Shown here: piece after piece, positions 45,101-55,404 of the stretch | How the letters are laid out: each line of letters begins with the position of its first letter | Numbering within the stretch: the stretch's first letter is position 1 | From: Zingiber officinale | Lineage: Eukaryota > Streptophyta > Magnoliopsida > Zingiberales > Zingiberaceae | Assembly: GCF_018446385.1 (NCBI RefSeq) | Contig: NC_056004.1 | Coordinates: forward strand, 29,518,492 to 29,582,491 | Reading direction: 5' to 3' | Length of the DNA: 64,000 nt | The notes under the pieces: model-generated | What the model saw: the letters and a program-made list of their open reading frames with translations, nothing else | Told to the model about the DNA's origin: nothing | Database searches by the model: none | Made by a program: the position numbers and the translations under genes

Positions 45101-46585
45101 CTAATAAACCGCAAATGCCTGATCATCGGCTGTGCCTCTCGGATCCTCGTCCCGATCGACGATCGAGCAACCATGGTAACAAGAATACCCTGCTCTGCGC
45201 TCCTCCGGATCTAACTCCGAGAAACTCTGAATCAAGTCCGTGACTGAAGTCCGGTGGCAAACCAAAGTCCCTCTGGACTTCCTGCTGAGTGCATCTGCAA
45301 CCACATTAGCTTTCCCTGGGTGGTAGCTAATCGTACAATCGTAGTCCTTCAGGAACTCTATCCATCTCCTCTGTCGAAGATTAAACTCCTTCTGAGTGAA
45401 AATATATTTGAGACTCTTATGATCAGTGAGAATCTCAAATGTGATACCGTATAAATGATGACGCCAAAGCTTCAAAGCAAAGATGATGGCAGCTAACTCC
45501 AAGTCATGAACTGGGTAGTTCTTCTCATGCTCCTTCAGCTGACGAGAAGCATAAGAGACTACTCTGCCGTGCTGCATCAGAACAGCGCCCAAACCCTGTA
45601 GAGACGCGTCGGTGTAAAGTACAAATCCATCCTCTCCAGAAGGTAAAACCAAAACTGGAGCCGACACTAATCTCCGCTTCAGCTCCTGAAAGCTGGTCTC
45701 GCAATCCTCGGACCATATGAACTTCACGCCTTTCCGTGTAAGACGTGTCAGTGGCATAGCAATACGCGAGAAGCCCTCGACAAAACGTCGATAATATCCG
45801 GCCAATCCCAGAAAACTGCGGATCTCCTGAACTGACTTCGGCTGCTCCCAACTGGTGACAGCCTCGATCTTCTGAGGATCAACTGAAATACCTCTGCTAG
45901 AAACCACGTGTCCCAGAAAACCAACTGAGGATAGCCAGAATGCACACTTGCTGAACTTCGCGTACAGCTGATGTCGTCGAAGAATCTCCAAGACTGTGCG
46001 AAGATGCTGTGCATGCTCCTCCTCGGAACGAGAGTAGACCAATATGTCATCAATGAAAACGATAACAAACTGATCCAGATACTCCAGAAATATGCGGTTC
46101 ATCAAGTCCATAAACACCGCTGGAGCATTGGTAAGCCCAAATGGCATTACCAAAAACTCATAATGACCGTATCTGGTACGGAAAGTTGTCTTCTGAATAT
46201 CTGAGTCTCTGACTCTCAGCTGATGATATCCGGATCGCAGATCAATCTTAGAATACACTGATGTACCTCTGAGCTGATCAAACAAATCCTCAATCCGTGG
46301 TAATGGATATTTATTTCTGACGGTCACTGCATTCAGCTACCTGTAGTCAATACATAACCTCATGGTGCCGTCTTTCTTTTTGACAAATAAAACTGGAGAA
46401 CCCCATGGTGAAACACTAGGGCGAATAAATCCTCTGTCTAAAAGCTCCTGGAGTTGAACCTTCAGCTCGTTCAACTCTTTTGGTGCCATACGATACGGAG
46501 CTTTCGATGTCGCGGTTCCGGAATCACTCAATAGCGAACTCCACCGGCCTTCGGGAGGCAAACTGGCAGCTCCTCCGAAATACAT
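45101..46585 (-). CDS. E2 reverse transcriptase and RNase H
   Basis: Two adjoining open stretches in one frame (46585-46337 and 46327-45101) are parted by a stop just after LCIDYR. The RT palm is seen in [35 protein letters not shown] and [13 protein letters not shown]. The catalytic motif is [10 protein letters not shown], with both Asp present. RNase H starts near [17 protein letters not shown] and includes [19 protein letters not shown] and the HKSLKYIF segment. The C-terminus (after [12 protein letters not shown]) shifts out of the family sequence. Apart from the single stop, the catalytic residues are conserved. Confidence 0.9.
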
Positions 46586-46825
46586 CCGGTATTCCGGGAC
46601 AACAGAACATCGGAGAGTCTGCGAACTACTCCCTCGGATCGATCAGCGATAATGAAAACCATGACAACCGTGGAGGCGACCTGCAATCGCCGAAATAATC
46701 GAGATGCCGTCGTCTCGATGCCGGTGAAACTCCACGAGGGTTGGTTCGGAGGTCGGAAGGTGACCACCCTCGTCGGCAATCAACGGTAGCATGATAAACC
46801 AACCAATCCATGCCAAGTATGACAA

Positions 46826-47098
46826 TCAAACTCGACCATCTCCAATACTAGAAGATCTACCGTAAGTATCATGTTGCCAAAGTCTAACGGCAACCTCGAT
46901 CTCCTGGGTGACGTCTAAAGTATCACCGGACGGTAGGGAGACAGTCAATCGCCGCAACCTAACAGTAGGTAATCTACCAATCTCCCGCATAAAAGTACGG
47001 GATATAAAAGAGTGCGAACTACCAAGATCAATCAAAATATCAGCGATAAATACATAAATGGAAATCGTGGAAAACGGATCCGTCGGCCCGCTGAGCAT
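46826..47098 (-). pseudogene. E2 aspartic protease
   Basis: The motif ILIDLGSSHSFIS matches the gypsy protease active site, with Leu where Thr or Ser is usual. It is followed by LTVSLPSGDTL. The frame is closed on both sides by small indels, so it is not joined to Gag or RT in this copy. Confidence 0.75.
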
Positions 47099-47399
47099 CC
47101 TCTCTGTAATCGCATGAACACGACGGTCTCTGGCGGAGGAGGAGGTAATGCGTTGCCGGCCTGCGAGGCGCCGGCTGGACTATGTGCGATAAGACCGAGA
47201 GGATGGTGACGACATCGTACCGGCCGAGACCGAGTCTGACATCGCCGAGTCGGATAATAAGGTCCGGAGCAAAACTGCGGGGTGCTGAAGCACCGGAGTA
47301 CTCTGCCCAAGCATGCCAAATGCCGCTGCTGCATGGAAGCCTCGGCTGCTGCCAGGCAAAGATTGGGCTCTACGCCCTCCTCGATAAGTACCGGGCTGA

Positions 47400-48798
47400 G
47401 CCTTCACTGACAATCTCGGCTCTGGTGCCCTGGCAGTTTGCAATAAAAGCAAACTGACTGTCCAGAGCAAGCTGGGTGAGGTGATCTCTGGATCCACATC
47501 GAAACAATGAGTATCACCGGAAGGTGGTTGCTTGCTCACGAGAAAACCGGAACGCCCCAAGAAGACCGCCGATTTACGAGGCCTACGAGACGCCCTGAAG
47601 TACTCGACCACTGCTCGGATCGCCTCGAGGTCGCCTGTAGTCGCTGGACTCGCTCAAGTCTCGACCAATGCTTTCTTTTCCTGTCCGGATATGCTGTCTG
47701 CCGAGCTAACTCTATCATCAAAGCTCGATTCAATGCATCAGAGTAAGATGTAATCCCTAATCTGGCAAGCTGTACATGCAGATAACCATCCAATCCCTGT
47801 ATATACTGCATCATGCGAGTTCTGTCCTCCGCAACTAACTCTGGACAAAACTGAGCCAACCGGAGGAATTCAATATTATACTCGGTCATAGAGCGATTAT
47901 TCTGCCTCAGACTCATAAAATCCTGTCGGCGAGCCATCTGATAGGACAGTGGAAAGAAATGGCTCTCAAAAGCCTCTCTGAACTTGGTCCATGTGACGTT
48001 GCGCTCACCAATAATAGCACGCTGAGTAACCCACCAGGTATTAGCTTCATCCCGTAAATGATAGGCAGCCAGCTCTGCTTTCTCCCACTCGGAGCAAGCC
48101 ATATAGAAGAAAGTCTGCTCCATAGTCTCTATCCATGACAGAGCCATACTCGGATCGAGATCTCCACGGAAAAGAGTGAAACGAGTCTTCATCGACTCAG
48201 CCAGTGCTGGAATCCTAGCTCGTGCAGCGACGATATCAGTGATCTGTGTCGGGACGGCTATAGGAGCTGGCGGAAACACTGGAGCTGATACTACGGGTGG
48301 TATCGCGGAATAGACCGGAGGAGGAACTCCCGGTGCTGCTGTATATACCGGAGCATAAGCCGTCGGTGGTACTGCCTGGGGGACAAAAGTGGTGGCAGCT
48401 GGAGGTACGGTAGGTAATGGTACCGGATATGGTGCAGCTGCTGCTACTGTAGGCACTGGGGGCACAGGTGCCACTGGTGTCGGGTACACTGTAGGTCCAG
48501 GTGGCGGTGGTGCCGAGTACGTCGTAGGCTGCTCTGGAGCAAATGTCGGGTACGCCAATGGTACACCTGATGGTACGGTAAACAGGGTAGGCGTGGATAC
48601 CGTCGGTGTGGCCAAAATAGGTATCTCCACAGGAGCTATCGGGATTTGAGAGCCCGATGCTCCCGCTGCATCCTGAGTCTGTCCCTGACTGACAGGCTCA
48701 CTAACAGTGGGCATCTCTGGCATATCCAGAGATCCCGTGGTCCTCCCACGTGGTCGTCCAGCACCACGTCTCGCAGCAATACGAGTAGATCGTCTCAT
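47400..48798 (-). pseudogene. E2 Gag with Pro-rich N-terminus and zinc knuckle
   Basis: ATG at 48798 (MRRSTRIAARRGAGRPRGRT) opens a 420-codon frame to 47536. Residues about 60-200 are very rich in Pro, Ala, Val and Thr. The capsid core follows with FRGDLDPSMALSWIETMEQT, AAYHLRDEANTWWVTQRA and FFPLSYQMARRQDFMSLRQ. After LMIELARQTAYPDRKRKH the frame drifts. The zinc knuckle CFYCKLPGHQSRDC is intact but in another frame at 47410-47451, followed at once by a stop. So Gag has at least one frameshift near 47630-47700. Confidence 0.85.
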
Positions 48799-49162
48799 AT
48801 CTGTTAAATTAAATTACAGATATCAATACAATATAACCAACATAAAATAACAACATACCTATTTGCCGTCTGGAGATGTTCCGTCGCTGTCCAGTCCCCA
48901 ATTTGACCTCAAAATTCCGAACGTACATATCGCCGGAAATCCAAATAAATCCGGAACGGAAATCCGAAACACAACCATATCGAAAATCCGATAATGCCCA
49001 GTTTGACTCGCAAACCTGGCTAACCAAAATATCCAGAATACCAACAAGAGGTATCCGATAAATCTCGAACACCAAAAGGTGTATCATAACCGCTCGATCC
49101 AAATAATAAATTGGTATCGACTAAATCCCAAAAATTCAAAATACGAAACAAAAGATCGCTGA

Positions 49163-49174
49163 GCTCCGATACCA
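49163..49174 (-). promoter_or_regulatory. Primer-binding site of E2
   Basis: The minus strand reads TGGTATCGGAGC, one base from the Met-type PBS, six bases inside the LTR edge at 49181. Confidence 0.8.
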
Positions 49175-50149
49175 CTAAATTGTCACGCCCCGGAAGAGTC
49201 TCTGTCCAAGAAAATTTCTCCCCTGTACGACGGACAATCAAAATTTTCTACAAGCACTAAATACTCACCACAAAGGGTGGAATAATAACGATGAATGAAA
49301 ATCAATCACCACGGTTTATATATATATATTCACCGTCGACACAACCACGCATAATAATACTCGACTGAAATCAACCCTACTCAACTACACTCGTAAAGCC
49401 CAAATCCGATTTTTTTCTTACCTCTTCTGCCGTTCAGGCAGGCATGTAGTAGAGTAAATCCAAATCATACGAAAAGTTCATCCAACGGAAAGATTCCATA
49501 CAATATCCATATGTAAGTCCAAAACAAAACTAAAATAAAGTCTGATAGCGAAAAGCTAAAATGAAACAACTCAAAAACCAGCAGCGGAGTAGCACTACGT
49601 GCAGTGGGGACTAACGACTGGAACTCCCTCCTGACAGCTGTTAGGACCAAAAGTAGCTAGAGGGGGGGGGGGGGGGGGAATAGCTCGTCGCGTTCGCTCG
49701 GTGCGCTTCGTTGCTTGGCGTTGCTTGGCGTTGCTTGTTTCTTCAAGAATGCGCAGCGGAAAATACAGAAACAAACACAAAACGCTAACACTAGGATTTT
49801 ACTTGGTATCCACCTCACAAGAGGTGACTAATCCAAGGATCCACACCAACGCACACACCCTCCACTATGAATAACACTCCTTTATGGTAACTACCAAAGG
49901 CGGAGAAGCCCTACAACACTCTCAATACAAGAAGAAGAAAGGGAAATACAAGTTAAGCAAAAGCTTACAAGATGTGCAGTAAAAACCCTAACCCTAACTT
50001 CTTCCTCTTGCAATAGATCCGCCTCTTGACTTGGAAAGCCTCCAAGAACCTTCAAGAACTGGCGATCACGTGCTTGTAGAGAGCTGTGGAGAAGCTGGTG
50101 AGGAGCTGGAATGAATCGGTAAAGGGATGCCGCAGCCATCGCACGCCTG

Positions 50150-50425
50150 CATAAATCGACGGTCGGAACCCGATCGATTCAAATGTTCCGAATCGATCGG
50201 GAGGCTGGATCGATCCACGGATCGATCTAGCGCCTACTGCGAAAGCGCTGGATCGATCCACGGATCGATCCGGCGCTTATCGCGCGAGAAGATCGCCCGA
50301 TCGATCGGCCGATCGATCGGGACCTCGATCGATCCACGGATCGATCCGAAGCTCTATCCGGAAGAATCCGGATCGATCCACCGATCGATCCGAGCTGATC
50401 GATCCACGGATCGATCCAAGACTTG
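50150..50425. repeat. Palindrome cluster GGATCGATCC in the E3 3' LTR
   Basis: More than a dozen ATCGAT-centred decamers, often as GGATCGATCCACGGATCGAT, themselves inverted. The matching cluster in the other LTR is 55910-56185. Most of the differences between the two LTRs fall here. Confidence 0.9.
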
Positions 50426-50759
50426 GTTTTGCCCAAAACCAAGTCCCAAACCTCCTAACCAACATCCGGTCAACCTTGACCTGTTGGTACATCATGCCTA
50501 GCATCTGGTCACTCCCTTGACCTGCCAGGACTCCCCACCAAGTGTCCGGTCAATCCCTTTGACCCACTTGGACTTTTACTCGTCGTGCCAAGTATCCGGT
50601 CACTCCCTTGACCTACTTGGACTTCCCAACACCAGATGTCCGATCATCCTTGATCCATCTGGATTTCCTTCCTTGCCAAGTATCCAGCCAATCCTTTGAC
50701 CTACTTGGACTTCCACCAGATGCCCGATCATCCTTGATCCATCTGGATTTCCCTTGTCT

Positions 50760-50955
50760 GCTTCACTCACCGGGACTTTCACCTAGCTTCACTCACTAGG
50801 GTTTTCCATCTGCCTAGCTTCACTCACTAGGACTTTCACCTGGCTTCACTCACCAGGATTTCCTTCTGCCTAGCTTCACTCACTAGGACTTTCACCTGGC
50901 TTCACTCACCAGGATTTCCTTCTGCCTAGCTTCACTCACTAGGACTTTCACCTGC
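50760..50955. repeat. Tandem units in the E3 3' LTR
   Basis: Units of about 25 bp alternate CTAGCTTCACTCACTAGGAC and CTGGCTTCACTCACCAGGAT. Each has short inverted ends (CTAG...CTAG, CTGG...CCAG), so each unit can form a small hairpin. The other LTR has the same array at about 56520-56730. Confidence 0.88.
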
Positions 50956-51113
50956 CTAACATGCCAGTTAGGACTTCCCAGTCAAGTATCCGGTCAACCT
51001 TGACCTACTTGACTCTTCTTCGATCAATATCTTATTGTCAAACATCTAAACCCAAACCAAGACTCAGCTTGGTTAACCAGGTCAACCTTGACCTGAGGGA
51101 TGTTGCACCAACA

Positions 51114-51127
51114 ATCTCCCCCTTTTT
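51114..51127 (-). promoter_or_regulatory. Polypurine tract of E3
   Basis: AAAAAGGGGGAGAT on the minus strand, directly before the 3' LTR. Confidence 0.88.
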
Positions 51128-53482
51128 GATGTTTGACAATACTACAATCACACTTACAATACCACATGTAAGTTAGGCTAATCCCATAGCCTCATTCTTC
51201 ATGCCACTAGGTAATGAAAGCATAAGTTAAGCTCTTCATTCTCCCCCTAAGAGGGCAAACTCCCTCTAGGTAATGAAAGCCTAACTTACTCCCTTTCACA
51301 AGCCCTTTCATTCTCCCCCTATTGGCACACATCAACCCCTTACTAATAAAACACATCAACCCATCTTTGGACACACATCAACCGATGCTCCAATTTTGGG
51401 CACACTTCAACAAATCCATTGTTGAAAAACTCTCCCCCTGAAGAGTTGCTCATCGTTGTTCACAACATCACTTATTGTGATCAACACGATACTGAAGGTC
51501 CCATACCCTTCATTATCCTCACCCTACATTCTCCCCCAATGTAGGTAAATGCCCATCCTTGAGCATTATCCTTTGAAAACACTTGAACAATGAGGATATC
51601 CACTCCCCATTAAAGTTCAATCGCTCAACCTTGAGCATTTTCAAACAGAAGGTTAACCACCTTCCAAGGTTCATGAAAAATAAATTTTCATGTCTTTAAA
51701 GAGTCCCTCCCCCTAAAGACATGGTGGTAACTTCTGTCATTGCACCAACAATGACTTGGAATCCCTAAACCTTTAGGAAACCCAGATTTAGAAGTTTTGA
51801 GGTTCAAATGTTCAAAATTTGAAACAAACCTCAACCTAAACTTCAATGAAGTCTTCCTTAACCATTCCATCCTTGTTTTCAACACGAAAACACCCTTTTT
51901 ATGTATACAAATGTATTTTAAGGGTTTGGAATGGTTACCTAGACTAAAATAGGTTCAAAGTGCTGAAATCAGGCTTTCCCAGCCAAAATCAGCAACTTGG
52001 ATCGATTGAAGTTAGGTTCCAATCGATTGAACCTTTCTGAATCGATCCACTGATCGATTCAGACTACCTGGATCGATCGGCTGATCGATCCAGCGAGCTA
52101 CTGCTCGCGAGATTTGCCTTCTGAATCGATCCATGGATCGATTCAGCACCCAATCGATCCATGGATCGATCGGAGCTCTGATAGTTGCTGAAATTCCATT
52201 TCAGTCAACTTCAGAAACCCCTAGAAAATTCTACAAAAATCCAAAAATTATGAAATTTCGTGTAGACATTGTTTAGGGCATATATTATCAAGGAAAAATA
52301 GTTTTCTATGAAAATACATCATATTTTCAAAGATTGACACAAACTTGAAAACTTACAAAAACTTTAGTGTTTTCTTCAAGTTTGTGTCTAACTATCCAAT
52401 GGTGATTACTATCAAAAGATAGCCTTCACCAAGGTTTTCCAAAGTCATTTTGAAAACTTTTTCAAAACCAATATCCCACCATATTCCTTGGGCTTAATGC
52501 ACATGACTTGTACATTAGCTTTCCCAATGATGGGAAAACACATATCTATGTGTTTTGATGAAACTAAAACTCAAAAGAATGCACTAAATCAACATCTTGA
52601 GTTTTGTTCATCATCCTAACATCTCACTTGTATCTAATGTGCACTAAAACACATACAAGTCATCTTATAGGTCTTTGTGAGATGTAGAGATTGGTTTTGC
52701 CCTAATCTAGGGATCATGCATACTATCTAGGCATTTTGGAGATATTAGACACCCACCTAGGATGTCACTTGTTAATAAGTGTTGTTAAATGCCTTTTGTC
52801 CTTGATTACAAGGAATTAAACTTAATGCATGATAATGTTATGGCATACATCAACAGGAAATAATTTTCAAAAGAAAATATCCTATAACTACATGATGTAT
52901 GAATGTCATGACATGGTATTTTTGTCTTTTTCATAATAAGTCATGAATGCAAAAATAGACATGATGTCATGGCATATGATGGGCAAACAATCATGGCAAG
53001 ATTTAGCATAAATAAAATATACCTAGATTAACTATCTAAGTATCCTTAAACCATTAGCTAAACTTACAACTTAAACCTAGATTGCCCTAAAGTGCTTCAA
53101 GAAAATGCCAAAACCTAAATTGGCATTTCTAATTCCCTTGATTAATTTATGCCAATTGAAATTAAGCATATTCCTCAATTGTTGGCATATTTCATTTTTC
53201 CACAAGAGTAGCACTTTAAAGTTAAGGCCCGGATTGCCTTAAATTTCCTAAGAACATACCAAAATCCCAACTTGGTAGCTCTTATGAATTTCCCAATATG
53301 TGCCTTTTAAGATTAAAATCAAATTTTCACCACTAGGCACATTTTACTCTTTCAAGGAGTAAATAATAGTTCCATTTCATTTTCAAAGGTTAACAAAAAC
53401 CTTGAAAATGCTCCTTGAGTGTCAATTTCCTCAAAGTTGGGTTAACTACCCTTCTAATTGGAGTTGACACTCTCTAACCCAT
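51128..53482 (-). other. E3 internal non-coding region between gag and 3' LTR
   Basis: No protease, integrase, reverse transcriptase or RNase H text is readable on either strand. The first kilobase on the plus strand has repeated CTCCCCCT tracts. Bases 52000-52180 hold more ATCGAT palindromes like those of the LTR. The part next to gag resembles 8955-9491 of the related decayed copy. Confidence 0.75.
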
Positions 53483-55329
53483 TTATGGGGTAGAGAAGAT
53501 GCTCCTAGGAACCCAAACCCTATTGGTGCTCCTTGGATGCTCTAGGTACTCACTAGGGATAACTTCCCTAGATACCTTCCTAGTGACCTTGTTGGGCTTC
53601 TTAGAAGCCTTGGTCACATTTTCTAGGTCAACCCTAGGAATAGCCTCCCTTGTGACCTTGTTAGTGACTTTCTTAGACTTCTTAGAAGTCTTAGTCACTT
53701 TGGTTGCAAAAATACTCTTAGGGATGACTTCCTAGTATTCTTGACTTGACCACCAAACCTAGGGTTTGTTCCATAACTATATGGAACCCTATGATAACTA
53801 GGCACATCCTTCTTAGCCTTTGGTTTGTATCCCAAACCTCTATGGCTATTTGATGGCTTTGACTTTCCTAGCCCTAGGTTTTGCTCATTTTGCCCTTTTT
53901 GGATATTTTCCATCCTTTTTAGGGTCTTTTCCATTTTATCAAGTCTTGATCTCAAGACTTGATTTTCTATCATTAAATCCTTAGAATTTGGTTTTTCATT
54001 AAGTCCATGAGCATTTTGGTTTCTAGGCTTGTATCTAAAATCCTTAGAGTTATTGCCTAGACTTTTACCTACATTCCTAACCCTAGGAGTGATAGTCTTA
54101 GCATGTAGGGCCACATGCTTTTCCTTAAAGCCCTCATGCTTTCTATTCTTATGGTAAATTGCATTAAAATGATAAAAGTTAGACCTATCATGCTTTTTAC
54201 CATAATGTAAAGGAGTAGGCTCAATAAATGTTACCTTCTTCTTTACCTTGGAGGCTCCCCCTTGACTAGTGCCTCCTTGAGCCTTGACCCTCTTCTTCCC
54301 CTTGGGGCATTGACTACGATAATGCCCCTTTTTATTGCAAGAGAAACATATAATATGCTCCTTGCTCTTCTTTGTGTTGGGGATGGTCTCCTTGGGCTTC
54401 ACCTTGCCCTTTTGTGCCACTTGGCCCTTCTTCTTGGCTAATTTAGGGCACTTGCTCTTGTAGTGCCCATGTTCCCTACATTCAAAGCATATAATATGAT
54501 TTTTATTATTAATTGAAATATTTATACCTTTGCTTGTAGGGGTGGCATCTTTTTCTTTGGATCCGGAGGTAGAAACTTCCTCTTGATCGGACCTTGATTC
54601 TCCTCCATTTGATTTTTCTTGACTTGTGGAGGTAGAAGCTTCTTCCTCCTCTTCTTCTCTTGACCCGGATGTAGAAGCTTCTCCTTCTTCTTGATCCGGT
54701 GTCACCAAGGATTGCTCCCCCTCAATCCTAGAGGTGGAGGCTTCATCATCTTGAATATGAAACAAGGAGTATGCTCCCTCCTTGTTCCCTTCGTTGCATT
54801 CCCTTGAGGATGAAGCTTCTTGGATTTCCTCTTCTTCGAAGGTTGAGCATCTCTCAACCTCGGAATCCTCCTCTTGGTCTTGCTCCAAAGAGTCACCCTC
54901 TCTGGATTCTGCTTGCTCTTGTACAGTGGAGGGGATCTCTTCATGAAGCTTGGCCAATTTGCTCCATAAGTCCTTTGCATCTTCAAATTCTCCAATTTTA
55001 CAAAGGATGGTGCTTGGCAATAAATTGACCAAAAGCTTGGTCACTTTGTCATTGGCCTCGCACCTTTGGATTTTCTCCGAGCTCCATTTGCTTTTCTTGA
55101 GAAGCTTGCCCTTGGAGTTTGTTGGAGCTTCGAAGCCTTCCATTAGAGCAAACCATTGCTCTATCTCCATCATAAGAAAGGTTTCGATTCTTGATTTCCA
55201 AGAATCGAAGCTTGTGGATGTGTATGGTGGAGCCACCCTTGTGTCAAATCCAAGTCCATCTTGGAATTGCATCTTGAAGTTGAGCTTGATAAAGTCTTGA
55301 ACTTGAAGAATTTGCTCCAACTTCTTCAC
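53483..55329 (-). CDS. E3 Gag with two CCHC zinc knuckles, one frameshift near its end
   Basis: A 544-codon frame opens at 55329 (MKKLEQILQVQDFIKLNFKM), 62 bases after the PBS. It has a UBN2-like N-terminal core (WKSRIETFLMMEIEQWFALM, LLVNLLPSTILCKIGEFEDA), then a long Glu/Ser/Thr-rich linker. Knuckle 1 is CFECREHGHYKSKC (54448-54489) and knuckle 2 CFSCNKKGHYRSQC (54307-54348), both complete. A basic stretch and a short predicted coiled coil (LMIENQVLRSRLDKMEKTLK) follow. A one-base loss near 53743 shifts the frame to a stop at 53695. The family's C-terminus, ending VPRSIFSTP, continues in the next frame to 53483. The role is particle formation and RNA packaging by analogy with other Gags. 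No enzyme domains are fused. Confidence 0.88.
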
Positions 55330-55390
55330 CCTCTAGCTTTTCTTGATATGCTTGACCCTTCCGGCGATGATTCCGGTGAAGAGCAACCTT

Positions 55391-55402
55391 GCTCTGATAC
55401 CA
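55391..55402 (-). promoter_or_regulatory. Primer-binding site of E3
   Basis: A perfect TGGTATCAGAGC on the minus strand, two bases from the LTR. Confidence 0.92.
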
Positions 55403-55404
55403 CT

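Larger units (their letters stand above)
49639..51113 (-). mobile_element. 3' LTR of E3, 1475 bp
   Basis: Plus-strand ends are TGTTAGGACC and TTGCACCAACA. It holds a G17 run at 49662-49678 (G8 then T in the partner LTR), a block of ATCGAT-centred palindromes (about 50150-50425), a series of AAGTATCCGGTCA...CTTGACC units (50460-50740) and tandem CTTCACTCAC units (50760-50950). Confidence 0.92.

Noticed and set aside
50052-50501. Asp/Arg/Ser-rich ORFs on both strands (also 55825-56311)
   Set aside because: They are translations of the ATCGAT palindrome repeats, which read as IDRS or DRSI in every frame.
50760-50955. Regularly spaced CTTCACTCAC units that look like a CRISPR array
   Set aside because: The units are contiguous 25-bp repeats without unique spacers, inside a plant LTR and present in both LTR copies.
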